In this document: one piece after another, positions 33,588-44,843 of the stretch
Position numbering within the stretch: position 1 is the first letter of the stretch
Layout of the letters: each line of letters starts with the position of its first letter
NCBI GenBank assembly: GCA_963281155.1
Contig: CAUJLY010000001.1
Location: forward strand, 3,286,001 to 3,350,000
Source of the DNA: Rhabditophanes sp. KR3021
Lineage: Eukaryota > Nematoda > Chromadorea > Rhabditida > Alloionematidae
Direction: 5' to 3'
DNA: 64,000 nucleotides
Notes under the pieces: generated by a model
Told to the model about the DNA's origin: nothing
The model's database searches: none
What the model saw: only the letters and a program-made list of their open reading frames with translations
Position numbers and translations under genes: made by a program

Positions 33588-34335
33588 AAGTTTGTACATA
33601 TGAACTTATTAAGAACAATTTTAACTTTAAATAAATAATAAAATAGTTCCTTATAAATAAAATGCACATTTATCAAAAATCCACCAACTATTGTTAGTAT
33701 ATTGAAATATTTAGTATATAACGATCAGATATGCTATATTAATTTGAATATCATAAATTATAATATTAGAGTGATGTTGATATTAAGCAGTTTGGTTTTT
33801 TGGCTAGTAATTTACATACAAACGATCTTGCGGTTTAAGCAAATAAATGATTGTAATTTTGAATATTTGATAATATCTTTATAATTTAAACCATGCCCAT
33901 ATCTTAAAAAAGTGTAATTTAGTCAACATCAGAACATGTGATTTTGTTTTCATTTAACAGTTATTCAAAATTATTTAACTTGCAGTTCAAAAAACGTTTG
34001 TATTGGCAAAAATCTTCATCTCATTAATAATTGAACTTCGAATGTGAAGGGAACTGGAATAAATAACAACCAGAAAGTCATATACACTTTTGTAGAAAAG
34101 TCTTGAACATCCAAGCTTTGAAAAGAAGTAGAAAACAATGAATGAAGACATATATTTTTAGGTAAAAACAAATATAAAAATTAACCTGTTTTATTTAACT
34201 CTAAAAGCATGATTCGTATATTTTCTTCTTGAATGCAGTTTCAAATCCTTCAGAAAGTTTGTATCAAATTTGGCAAGAATTTACGCTATAGACGGATATA
34301 TTTATTTATATTAAATGAAAAATGTACTTAGCCTT
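33588..34335. other. Intergenic between convergent genes
   Basis: About 750 bp, AT-rich. A 60-codon ORF at 33702 has no supporting features. Confidence 0.55.
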
Positions 34336-35915
34336 TTATACAAGTATACTGTGGAATAAAATAATTAGAGGTATAAAAAAGTAAAACACATTTGTCCTTG
34401 AAGAAGATAGTGTTGTTGTTTCAGGTTTATTCATGCTACCTGTAGAAGAATGTTTTCCCAGACTGTTTTTATTATAGCCTGCGATGTAACCATATGCTCC
34501 TGTCTGATTTGCAATATTTTTCCCAATTACATAAATGGAATATCTTCCAGATGAGTTAAATGTATGAAGACCAGGCTGTTCTATTCTGAAATTATACCAT
34601 GTGTATCTGAAGAATGGCATAGTTGTATTTGTTATTAATGACTTCATTGCAGCACGTCCATCTAACAAAAAATCAGCTGGATTATCATTACTACGGATAT
34701 AAACTTCGATGTTATCATTTGGTGAAAAAGTGATAAACTGAATGACGCCAGTAATAAATTGCGACGTTTCTGGGACATAATGAATAAAAGAATTTACAAA
34801 TCGACCGGAGTTTTTGATATCCCTAAATCCACCAAACCGTATCCAAGGTGTAAAGTCATAAATTGAAACAATTCCCATCTGATAATCCTTCGGTAGCATT
34901 TGGAAAGGGAGTGCTGAGTATGGACTTAAATCAACGTGAGCAGGAGATACAATATGAGTTGTGTCGTAAATGATTAATGGCAAGGATGTTGTACATGATG
35001 GAATTGCAGGAGGAGAAACCGAAATAGCCTTAGTATATTTAGATGTAATCATTCTGCTATCTCCAGGAGCATTTAATGCTGTTTTGCAGTAAAAATACGA
35101 AGTTGGGTGAACCATCATTGCAGAGTAATCACAATAAGTAATTGTATGTTTTGTGTCAAAGTTATTGGTGCTTGCTAAGTCAATGCATATAACGGCGGCC
35201 GTGATATAAACATCTACATTTGATAGTATGGAAATTGAATGGCTATGAACATCTGAAGGCACGACTATGATATTTTGAGGTGAACCAATTTTATGATCTA
35301 GTGTCAAATTATAAGCGATCGTTTTTTTTCCTTCAATTAAATGGTTAATATGAACGTTTGCCGTGTAATTAGAAGATGGTAAAAGATGAATAATTTGATA
35401 GTATTTCTCTGCAGCTTTTGGTAAATTAATGAGAAATGTAGTTGCTATTTTATTAACTTGGGGGACTAAATATACATCTCCACGTCCTGTTTCTTTATCT
35501 GCTAATTGAGCAACAACTTTAATCTTTGCAGTTGATTTTATGAAAATTCGTGGGTCGGGAATTATAGTATGTTCATCTAGGTAATTGAAATCGTCTGACA
35601 CTGTTTCCTTATAATCTACATCGAACTAAAAAAATTAATAAAATTAATGTTTTGATATTAACATACAGATAGATATGAATCTTCCTTAATTGTAATAACA
35701 CTCCAACTTTCTTGTTTTTTAATAAGTGACCAGAATTTTATTTCAACCGTAGTTGATAAATCTTCGACAGCAAAAAAATGTAACCTTAACAACATATTAT
35801 TTGGATTGGGAGCATGGAAAAACGGAAAAGAAGTTATAAAATGAGTACCATCTGAATCTACTACAGAATAAGTACATTTTATTAATAGGAGAATTAGAAA
35901 AAGATGTTCTTTCAT
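34336..35915 (-). CDS. IgGFc-binding-protein N-terminal-domain-like surface protein, two exons
   Basis: Exons 35667-35915 and 34336-35625 with a 41-bp intron give 512 residues. The signal peptide (MKEHLFLILLLIKCTYS) is followed by GTHFITSFPFFH, which resembles the G-x-F-x-x-x-F-P start of the IgGFc_binding N-terminal domain found in many nematode secreted proteins. A long beta-rich region with repeated segments follows, for example NIIVVPSD and a second copy-like part. A Ser/Thr-rich stretch and a hydrophobic C-terminus (NVFYFFIPLIILFHSILV) suggest a GPI anchor or membrane tail. Probably a secreted or cell-surface protein; ligand unknown. Confidence 0.65.
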
Positions 35916-36615
35916 TCAATTTATTTGATTAAAGTGAAGGTGAAAGTTTTTAATTTCTTCTCAAATTTAGTTACATCAGTCTTATCATTAAGTAAGAGCT
36001 CAACTTGGAAATTCGACATTACTAATGCTAGTTTATAATAATCTTAGGAGATTAGTTTATGAGATATTATTTGTGGAAAGATAAATGTATGAGGAATTTA
36101 AACTGTACCAGATAAGTGCAGCATTGTTCAGATCATTTTTATGTGACATCATTGATTTATAGTTTTATGTTATAGTTAAGTCCATTGAATATAATAGGTA
36201 CAAGTATGTATGGAGTATTAATTAACTAAACAATCTTAATTTGCACATCTTTTCTTAAATGCACAAACATATTCACAGATTACGAAAGATGTGGTCATTT
36301 ACATTCGCATTAAAATTGTAGGAAATATAAAAATAGATGGCACCAGCACTGTGAAAGTGCAATTTGCTTGTAGAAAGAAGCTGGTTAGATTCGCAAGTCC
36401 TATGTCTAGATATGAGTAAATGAGATTGGATAGTAGCAGATAAGCAATTTAATATGTGAATTCTCACCTTGTTAAGTTAGATAAATGCCAGCAACTACTT
36501 AATATCCCATGTAATGTCTCATAACTTTATAAGAAGCTTGTCTCCGTCAATCAAAATCATTTGATTGCAAAAGTTTACGTCAAGTTAATCCTATTTAATA
36601 ATCATAATATTTACA
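35916..36615. other. Intergenic, divergent promoters
   Basis: About 700 bp with no gene supported. The ORF at 36273 on the minus strand looks like a chance frame. Confidence 0.55.
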
Positions 36616-37026
36616 ATGGTTTCCGCAACTAACTTTCTTGAAATCTCTATTATTTGCATGTTTACACTGGTAATTATTCTAATCGCTGTGCTAATTATTA
36701 TTGTAAAGTTCAAAATTTCATTTACATCTTATAATAAAGAAACGGAAAAATCTACGCTGAACAATCAAATGGAGGACTCTCCTTGCATCCACAAAAAATT
36801 TGTCAAACCAACCAATGTTGATATAGATTTTTTCGATACATGCAAATATAATATTTATACTATTGAACCAATTTATGAGAACATAGAAGCAATACAGAAA
36901 GAGGATAGAGAAAACTTTAAATATGTGTCCTCCTCAAATAATATAAATTCTTGCCTCTCAAACTACACATTTGGCTCAATAATATTTGATGATTCTTTTG
37001 AAAGCGGCTCGATTCAATCTCTTTAA
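36616..37026 (+). CDS. Small single-pass membrane protein, unrecognised
   Basis: 136 residues. A short outer N-terminus (MVSATNFLE) is followed by one strong hydrophobic segment (about 10-32), then a hydrophilic Asn/Ser/Glu-rich tail with tyrosines (TIEPIYENIEAI). AATAAA follows at about 37049. The layout is that of a type III single-pass protein with a cytoplasmic tail that could be phosphorylated. No family known to me. Confidence 0.45.
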   Translation: MVSATNFLEISIICMFTLVIILIAVLIIIVKFKISFTSYNKETEKSTLNNQMEDSPCIHKKFVKPTNVDIDFFDTCKYNIYTIEPIYENIEAIQKEDRENFKYVSSSNNINSCLSNYTFGSIIFDDSFESGSIQSL

Positions 37027-38455
37027 TTGGCACTTTTCCTATTTAGTAAATAAAAATTTAAAAAAAATTGTTTTTGTCTATTAAGAGTTATTTGTATTTG
37101 AATTTTTTATAAACTTTATTTAGAACTTTATTAAGAACATAATCGTGAGCATAATCTAAACTAGGTTTTAAATGGTTGTGAAATGCTTTTTGACTTTCAT
37201 ACATAAAATTAAAAATAGAATGATAACTAAACAAGTGAACTTCGATTCGTAAGGTGCTATAATGTAGTGTGATTTGTTTATTTATATCTGATGTTTATTT
37301 TATTTACTAATTATATACATGATTTCAATAAATGAGGTAGTTGTTTAGATTTCTCTATCGAACGGATTTAATCTTTTTAACAAGATGTAAACAAGTTCTA
37401 TCCAGATTTAAATTAGGTAAGATGTATCAACATTACTCCTTGCAGATATTATTAAAATTTATATTTTTTTATATTTTATGCTTCTTATTTTTCAATTATT
37501 TAAAATAAAATCAATTCAACTATTTATCACTAAAAGAGATATAATTTAAAAAATAGAGTAATTTTCTATCCAGAAATGATTATTTTTTAGATCATAAATT
37601 TAGAGACTAAAGTTCAGGAACAAAAGTATATCACATAATACATATATGTACTTCACAAAGAAATTTTACGTAAACTAAATCAAATATAACTTCCTCATTT
37701 GATTTAAAAATTGGTTCCGAAGCTTTGAAAGATCAAAAAGATTTTCACGTGAATGGCGAAACCCCTTTTAAACAAAAAAGTTAACCATATAAACTTGGGA
37801 ATAACTACTGAAATATAGGGGCAACCCAATATACAAATAATGTTTATATTATAAACAGTTTATTGTTAATTTGATTCAAGTGCAAGATATTTAAGATTGA
37901 TTCCCAGCTATAAAGAGGACATATTTATGATCTATGGTTTTCGTTTCAATTTATATAAAGTAAGGGGTTTCCTATATATCATTGGACAATATTAGGAACT
38001 TTATTTTAGTCAAAAAGTGGACAATAAAATGTATGATATTTTCTCCCCATCAAACTATTTAATATGCCCATCTTAACTAATTACCTATTAAATAATATTA
38101 TTTCAATAAAATGCTAAGAAATAATCTTATTATTTCATACAAACATGATCATTACCGTTATTAGGACAAACAACCAATTTCTTAATAATAATTGATATTA
38201 AATTCTATCAAGCTCTAAATAACTCCCATATCAACGCGTTATCTATTACCAGCCATACATCATATGCTTCATCAACATATCATCCCTCCATCACAAAAAT
38301 GGTCTTCAAAGTTATCGACACTTTCTTATTTCAACATCTTACTCATATATATTATACTTAATAATCAGATTGTACTAATACTTACATTTACAGGAACCTA
38401 ATAATTTCTATTGCGTCAAGACTACTATTATTAAACAAATATTTTTAGTAACAAT
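37027..38455. other. Intergenic, 1.4 kb
   Basis: AT-rich; no gene, RNA or repeat recognised. The last part should be the promoter of the MITD1-C gene. Confidence 0.6.
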
Positions 38456-39686
38456 ATGGATCCAGGCACAATTCAGTCAATAAAACGAAAAATAAAAGCC
38501 TATATCGCTGACTATGGCAAAACAAATGATCAAACTAAAAAGACATTTTATAAGGAGCAAATGGCCGATTTGTGTACCATTTTAAGTACGTTGTTTTATC
38601 ATATTTATAATAGTGTATTTTTTAGGTGATCATTGCGACGAAGAAGTTATAAATATTATGTTTCAAATACATGAGTTAACTAACACTCAATCCAATAAAT
38701 TATCAATTTTAAAGTCAGTCAACAATACTATTTGTCGAGATCCAGATCATGCATTTTCTGATGGTATTTTAGCAATAAAAGAACGTGCTAACATATTAAT
38801 TGAAACTAAAGCTCTTCTTTTACATCAAGATGTAGTAGATGAAGTTGAAACTATATTTGATGGAATTTCTTCTTTAAAAGAAAGTAAGTTAAGATAAATA
38901 ATTATATTTAAATAGTTTTTAGTTCTTACCAATGATGATAAAAAATTGGGGCAAATTATTGATCTAACAAATGATTTATGTCTTAAATTTAAGGAATATG
39001 TATCAGAAGATAAAAAAAATTTATTGATAATCCGGAATAAAATTACCCTAAAAAAATCTAGAACAGAACATATAATAAAATCCAGGCCTCCCCTTGTAAT
39101 GCGTAACGATACTCTCTCACTAGGAAATATTATTATTTCTGAGGATGCTCTTGGTTATACGTATAAAGGGATATTTGACAAATATCTTAACACTGAAAAA
39201 CATAATGCGGACCAATGTACAGAAGTAACTATTAAGGATGCCTTTATTCGCAATCCTTTTCAATTTCAAAATTTGAAATTATTTGTTACATATCTTCTGG
39301 ATACATTTAAAAATCTTAGATGCATCACTGTTGCAACTAGAAATATCAACACTCTTGAAGAATTGAGACATAGAAAGAAACGATTTTTCAAAAAAAATGA
39401 AAATGAAATCAAACAAAAATTATCCGCCAAACAAGCTATTTTTGAAACTAAATTGAGTGAACTTGCTCAGAATTGCAACCAGAAATCAGTTGCTTTTGAA
39501 TTGGAAATTAATCGCAATATTTACGACAGGCATATCTTGTTTAATCATGGTATAATTGTTTCTATGGGAAGAGGATTGGATGTTTTTAAAAAAACCCAAA
39601 ACCCCAACGACATCAGAAGCAAAATCCCTTGTTATGAAACTCAAATCACATTTTTCAACGCCTTTGAATTAGAAAAATCTTTTTGA
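38456..39686 (+). CDS. MITD1 C-terminal-domain protein with an unusual N-terminus, three exons
   Basis: Exons 38456-38585, 38626-38883 and 38923-39686 (introns 40 and 39 bp) encode 383 residues. Residues about 200-376 match the C-terminal PLD-like domain of MITD1, which binds phosphoinositides at the midbody. Blocks are VTIKDAFIRNPFQFQN (231-246; MITD1 has DPYIR..HQ..N), YDRHILFNHG (330-339), GRGLDVF (345-351) and CYETQITFF (366-374). The N-terminal 190 residues are helical and charged but I cannot recognise the usual ESCRT-III-binding MIT domain there. The expected role is membrane-linked abscission or trafficking. Confidence 0.75.
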
Positions 39687-39988
39687 TTAGCAAAATGTTG
39701 ATTCAACTAAAAACATTTTTCTCTAATCACATTCTTTTTATTGTCATGACACTTTTTTAACCACAATTTTTCTTTAATTACACCTTTGTTATTCTATTTA
39801 GTAGTTAAGAAGTTTTAAAACTCGGTTAACTACAACATCTAAAGATATTTACTGTCCCATTATATTTTTAATTCTCGTACTATTATCTAAATCATGAATA
39901 TTAAGTAGTGACTAATAAAAAATAAATATACAATTTGTTTTGATTTATATAGACAGACATTTAAATTAATAGTACAACAATAAAATGT
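39687..39988. other. Short gap between convergent genes
   Basis: About 300 bp of AT-rich 3' flank. Nothing else seen. Confidence 0.5.
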
Positions 39989-40978
39989 CTACATAACTAA
40001 AATATATAAACTTAGAATCAGCGATTTGACACCTGCTTTATTCTTGTTGACAGATTTGTTGAAAATTATTACTGTGAGTGCAGAGGTGGAATGATCAATC
40101 AGCCAAATGGCATGTGCGACAACATAAACCCATTCTGGAAAGGTAAAGAATTCAAAATATATAAAAGCAATATATGCTGTGGCCGAGAAAAATGAAATAA
40201 TTGCTATTTGACTTGTTAATCGCATTGCCGTGGGATTAAAATAATTGTTTGAGTATGAAAACGAATTTTTCAAATAAATACCAAGAAGCGTAAAGAACAA
40301 AAATACCGTGCAAACCACATGGAATCCGTTGTTAAAATCATGAGCAAAGCTATTTATTAATTTTTGGTGATATGGCAGATTTATTCCATAATAAATATCA
40401 AATGCAAATGTTTGCATTTTTTGGTTAAATAAAGGTAATTTTGCGAAAACCACGGAATACAAATAGTATATGCCAAATGGCATAACCCAAATTAAACAGT
40501 AGTATTTGTCAAATAACTTTTCGCGTATATCATGGAATCTTATCTCGCATAATCTAGTAAAGAATAACATAATAGTAACAATTGAAGTTAAAACAAAAAA
40601 TATTTGTATAATTAAACCATGTAGAAAGATTAATACTGGACTCGAACAAGCGGAAATTCCGCTCATTTTAACCAGGCCAGATATGGGTCCAATAAATAGT
40701 ATATTTACTATGTCGATTACACTAAGCAGAAGCATGATTCTGTAACAAACTGAATGATATTCTTTATAAGTTAATGCAATTACATAAGGTATTTGAATTA
40801 GCAATAACACAATGCCTAAAATAATGTAAAATAGGCCGACTCCCAAATTTTTGTCTTCATTTTCAACATTCCACAAATGATCTTGTGAAAACATAGAACA
40901 ATTAAATAACCTCCCTGAGGTAAGAAAATCAAATGGTGTATTTTTATTTAATAATACAATAATCTGTGCTTCATCCAT
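39989..40978 (-). CDS. Srt-family serpentine chemoreceptor
   Basis: 329 residues in one exon. The N-terminus contains FNCSMFSQDHLWNVENEDK and GVGLFYIILGIV, then IPYVIAL, CYRIMLLLSVIDIVNI, GPISGLVKMSGISACSSP and later transmembrane segments. The order N-C-x-W ... G-x-x-x-x-x-G ... CYRIM-x-x-L-x-x-x-D and the conserved Cys near GISACSSP are the hallmarks of nematode Srt receptors. Probably a ciliated sensory neuron GPCR. The intronless structure is unlike several neighbours. Confidence 0.88.
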   Translation of the reverse strand: MDEAQIIVLLNKNTPFDFLTSGRLFNCSMFSQDHLWNVENEDKNLGVGLFYIILGIVLLLIQIPYVIALTYKEYHSVCYRIMLLLSVIDIVNILFIGPISGLVKMSGISACSSPVLIFLHGLIIQIFFVLTSIVTIMLFFTRLCEIRFHDIREKLFDKYYCLIWVMPFGIYYLYSVVFAKLPLFNQKMQTFAFDIYYGINLPYHQKLINSFAHDFNNGFHVVCTVFLFFTLLGIYLKNSFSYSNNYFNPTAMRLTSQIAIISFFSATAYIAFIYFEFFTFPEWVYVVAHAIWLIDHSTSALTVIIFNKSVNKNKAGVKSLILSLYILVM

Positions 40979-41146
40979 GCTAGTAAGTACGAAATTATCA
41001 AAGCTAAAATTATATAGTATGTTTATTTGCCTGTTTAAAGTTAAAAATGCTTTTACATTTTATAAATAGGTTATTTAAAATATTGCCGAGTACAACATAT
41101 GTATTTTTTTCATCAGTTATTAGTATTACTCTCAAAACATCATTGG

Positions 41147-41477
41147 TTAACAACACTTGATAGATTTACAAATTTGTTCCGTAGAATCTTCCTTTTTAAG
41201 TCCAGTGAGAATTTCCTTCTTTGAAATCCTGAATAACTCCTTACATACAAAAGAAAGAACCAATGTAGGAGCAAGGGCGACCGTACAAACTGCAGATTCA
41301 AGCTGAAAACAAATTAAATATAATAAACATTTGAAGACTTACATTAGATTCGTCTGCATTTTTCAATAAGATTTCTCTAAGTCCATCAACAGCTTTTTTA
41401 CAAAACCTGCAATTCTTTCCTGAGACTATAAATGCATTCATAAGAATAATTGTAATGAAGACAGCTGAGAATTTCAT
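41147..41477 (-). CDS. Saposin-like secreted protein 1, two exons
   Basis: Exons 41343-41477 and 41147-41302 with a 40-bp intron give 96 residues. The signal peptide (about 1-20) is followed by a saposin-B pattern with Cys at 23, 26, 51, 65, 90 and 95 (plus 96). It has a basic second half. Paralogue of the gene at 42563, with the intron at the same place and phase 0. Likely a lumenal lipid-binding or pore-forming defence peptide. Each exon is too short to stand out alone; the gene is supported by the spliced Cys pattern and by the paralogue. Confidence 0.8.
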
Positions 41478-42562
41478 GTTTTCATAAGGTGATTTGGAAT
41501 AAAATTAGCATCATCAAAATAGCCATTTTTGTTTATTTGTAAATGTTCTTATTATCAGCATTCCATAGCAATTTATTTATTCAAATAATCAAATTCTTAC
41601 TTGTGCCAAAAATATGTTTGAATTCTGCTAAAATCAACATTATTATGAAAGTAAGCATAATTTAATATTTCATCGTTACTTTGCTTTTAATAATACAAAT
41701 AATCTTAATTTATAATACATGATAAATCTTGAATTATAAAATACGTATTTGTTCAATATAACAAAAACAATATTCGACCGTATCTTGCATTATGTTAAAT
41801 ATTATCATCAAAGCTTAAATGTTATATGATATATTAAAAACCTTTGATAATCTGCATGATTCATTTATATTTACATTCAACTATTTAATCACAAATAACG
41901 TAAATTAATTAATTATCACAAAAAGAACAATTTTATTTAAATGCGTTTAAACACTAATTGGTGTAAAAGCATACCAAACTAATATCGAACATTTGCAATG
42001 TTTATATTCTATGAATGTGCTAGTTATTAATAATTCAAATACCCATTGCTTGAATAATGTGTAGTAATTATTTAAAAGGTTAGAAGTTTCGCGAATTAAA
42101 GTGTTAATTAAGCAATTACATTACGAGAACCATTTACAAATATCGTTAATTAAAAAATCAATCGAATACTCAGAACATGTCAAGCAAGCATTTAATTAAC
42201 GTGTAAATTCGTAATATAAATTCTGTGTGTAATACAAAATGAAGTTCCAAATAATAAAAATTTCTCAGAATACTCTTTTAAATTAAATGCAATAAATTTA
42301 TTAAAAATGTATTTATAAATTAAATAATAGGTTTAATGAAAGTGTAATATTAATGTGAGAACTGAACTATTAATCTTATCACAAATAAATCATTTCAATT
42401 AATATACCGGATAGTCCATTGCATTCTTATATACTAGCAATTTTTACAAGTTCATTTATAAAATAATTAGTCTTGGGGTTTTATACTGAAAAATACGAAG
42501 AATTAAATAAATAAAATTTAATATTATTTAAAATAATTTATAATCGGTTATTCAAATTATTA
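41478..42562. other. Intergenic between the two saposin-like genes
   Basis: About 1.1 kb, AT-rich. It holds the promoter of the gene at 41147. Nothing else recognised. Confidence 0.55.
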
Positions 42563-42892
42563 TTAACAAAAGTTAATAGATTTGCAAATCTTGGTTTTTG
42601 CATCCCTTTTGAGTATTGGAAGAAGAATAATTTTGGGTATTTGAAGAAGTTTTTCACATGCAACGGCAAGAAATGCTTTTTTCTTGTTAAGAGCGAGGGC
42701 TGTACATACAAGAGATTCAGTCTAAAAAGTCTTCAAAATTAATTATGAATACTAAACACCTACAAGAGTAGCATCCTTTTCTAAGTAATCCTTAACTAAG
42801 GCGACTGTTTCCTTACACAAGTCACAAGTGTTTGCTGATGCGATAATGGCATTCATTAGAATGAATGTAATAAATATAGCAATCAATTTCAT
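42563..42892 (-). CDS. Saposin-like secreted protein 2, two exons
   Basis: Exons 42764-42892 and 42563-42721 with a 42-bp intron (GTAGGT...TTTTTAG) give 95 residues. The signal peptide (FITFILMNAIIASA) closely resembles that of the paralogue at 41147, and the mature part has Cys at 23, 26, 49, 65, 89 and 95 with a lysine-rich profile. Same strand and 1.1 kb upstream of the paralogue, so this is a tandem duplication. Likely function: antimicrobial or lipid-binding saposin-like protein of the gut. Confidence 0.8.
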
Positions 42893-43327
42893 GTTATAGG
42901 ATGAAGTGACTATTCATATTTTTTTATTCATTTAAATATCATTTTTTCTTAGGTTAAAATAATCCAACTATGAATTTCGGATAAAAATATTTGTCTAATG
43001 ACTCCTCTTTTTCTTATTTGTGCCAGATTAATTATGTTGAATAAAGCAGTTAAACAGATAAGGATAATTATTTAATAAAATAACATCATTTTAAAATCAT
43101 TAGTTGATTGTTGTAATCATTCATATATTTAAACCATTCTTATGACATTAATTTTAAAAGTGTGATTTTTCTTAAAATACAATCAGAACAATTGACAATT
43201 CAATGTGTGCTTAAGTATTTATGATTAGGGATATTAATTATTAAGTCAAGTCTTTTGATCGACATTACACATTCTTATGTGTTATGATTTTACAGTTTAT
43301 TGGAAAAAGATAATTTAATATATAACA
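42893..43327. other. Short intergenic region
   Basis: About 430 bp; 5' flank of the saposin-like gene and 3' flank of the receptor. No feature seen. Confidence 0.5.
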
Positions 43328-44280
43328 TTAAAAAATAAAGGTTGACTTTCTTTGAGTGATGTTTGTTGGCATTACATGCACAACTGATGTTTTGAGAATA
43401 AAATTGTTCGAAGCTTCACGTTTAATACACCTCATAAAAATATTCTTTACAATTCCTCGATTTCTATCTATGTAAAAAACATATATCAAAGCATTCACAG
43501 AAGGAACAAAGATAATTCCTTTGATCACGTATGAAGGAAATCCGGGAGTTGTAACATTTAATAACATCATTATTATTAATATTGATACTAATAATCCTGA
43601 GAACAACATAGGACAAATGCCTTGTAAAATGCATGTTTTTGTTATTTGCCAATTTAGTTGGATTGTTTTTTCAGAAAGGATGTGCTTACGACATTTTATA
43701 TATTTCCGAAACTTTTGCAACATAATGTACATTGCAAAGTAAATAGAAAAATAATAAATGGCAACAACCATAAATAGCGCATAAAACTTGTATGAAAACT
43801 GAAAATGTCATATAACCAACTTTACATTATTATTACTTACGTAAAAAGCCGATATACTAAAGTTATTTTTGTCAATATATGAATCCGTAGATAATTTCAT
43901 GCGAGTGTATTTATTTAGTAAGTCGGTGGGATCAAAATTTAGCCAGATTAAAAATGGTATTGGCATATTAATTACCATATTTGACAACGTTAATAAATTA
44001 CAATGCTGATTAGTTAGGTGGATTCTTGTGCAAACAACAAAATGTTTCATTATCATGGTCTTCGCAACTGATGAAATATTCAAATATACTATGAAAAAGA
44101 AAAATATTAGGAGAAATTCATAAGTTGATCTATTAATATGAATTAATTGAGTATAATCTAAATTGAAAATAAGATATCCATCAATTACAAAGATTTGCAT
44201 TCTTAGAAAGAATGAACAATTCCAGTAATTAAGCCAACAATGTACTGCATAAGTAAGGAATGTTTGTATCCACTGATCAT
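43328..44280 (-). CDS. Serpentine chemoreceptor, 5' end unresolved
   Basis: Exons 43328-43798, 43841-44201 and at least 44246-44280 join in phase across introns of 42 and 44 bp. The result has YKHSLLMQMQIFVIDGYLIF, the TM1-TM2 turn and TM2 layout of Srh/Sri-type receptors, then TM3 to TM7, LQGICPMLF in TM6 and a basic tail. The first exon stays open upstream to about 44325 and reads FNSNVLAIMVTVSYEKSS, which looks like the end of TM1, but a stop precedes it and no ATG or acceptor for a further exon is certain. It is either a gene with an unrecognised first exon or a recent 5'-truncated copy. Confidence 0.6.
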
Positions 44281-44627
44281 GGAACTTTTTTCATATGAAA
44301 CTGTAACCATGATAGCCAAGACATTAGAATTGAATAATTAAAAGATATTCTTTTTTCAAACTATATAAACTAAATTACGGAAATGTTTACATAATCATTA
44401 GTAAAAAACAAGCTGTATATTTTAATTGTAAAATACATTTAGATTTCCGAGAATTTTTGTCTGATTCCTGTTTTTGTTATTTCATTTTAGTCTGTTATAA
44501 TCAGAACACTTTACATTGTTTAAATTAAAATTATTTTTAGAATCTAAATTATGAAGTCATAGCATTCTTAAAAACCCGAATACTTAATTCAAATTATCAA
44601 AGTTAATATTATACCAATTTGCCTCAT

Positions 44628-44843
44628 TTAATGTTTTAGAAAGTCAGTTAGGATAATTTGCTTGTGATTTGTCTCCTTGACCTTCACAGCTCCAACTTTT
44701 TTCCTTGTAAAACTTGATTCTTGAATGCAAGTAACGTCCTTGTCAGCTACAATAGTTTTTCCGAAATGCCAACACATATACATTATAAACTTACTAAGGA
44801 TTAAAATATTTGCAGCAAATAAAATGAGTAACATACCAGTCAA
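44628..44843 (-). CDS. Possible small single-TM protein
   Basis: 71 codons: one hydrophobic segment near the N-terminus (GMLLILFAANILILSKFIMYM), then a basic, Thr/Lys-rich tail. No homologue known to me. It could be a real small membrane protein or a receptor scrap. Confidence 0.25.
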   Translation of the reverse strand: MTGMLLILFAANILILSKFIMYMCWHFGKTIVADKDVTCIQESSFTRKKVGAVKVKETNHKQIILTDFLKH

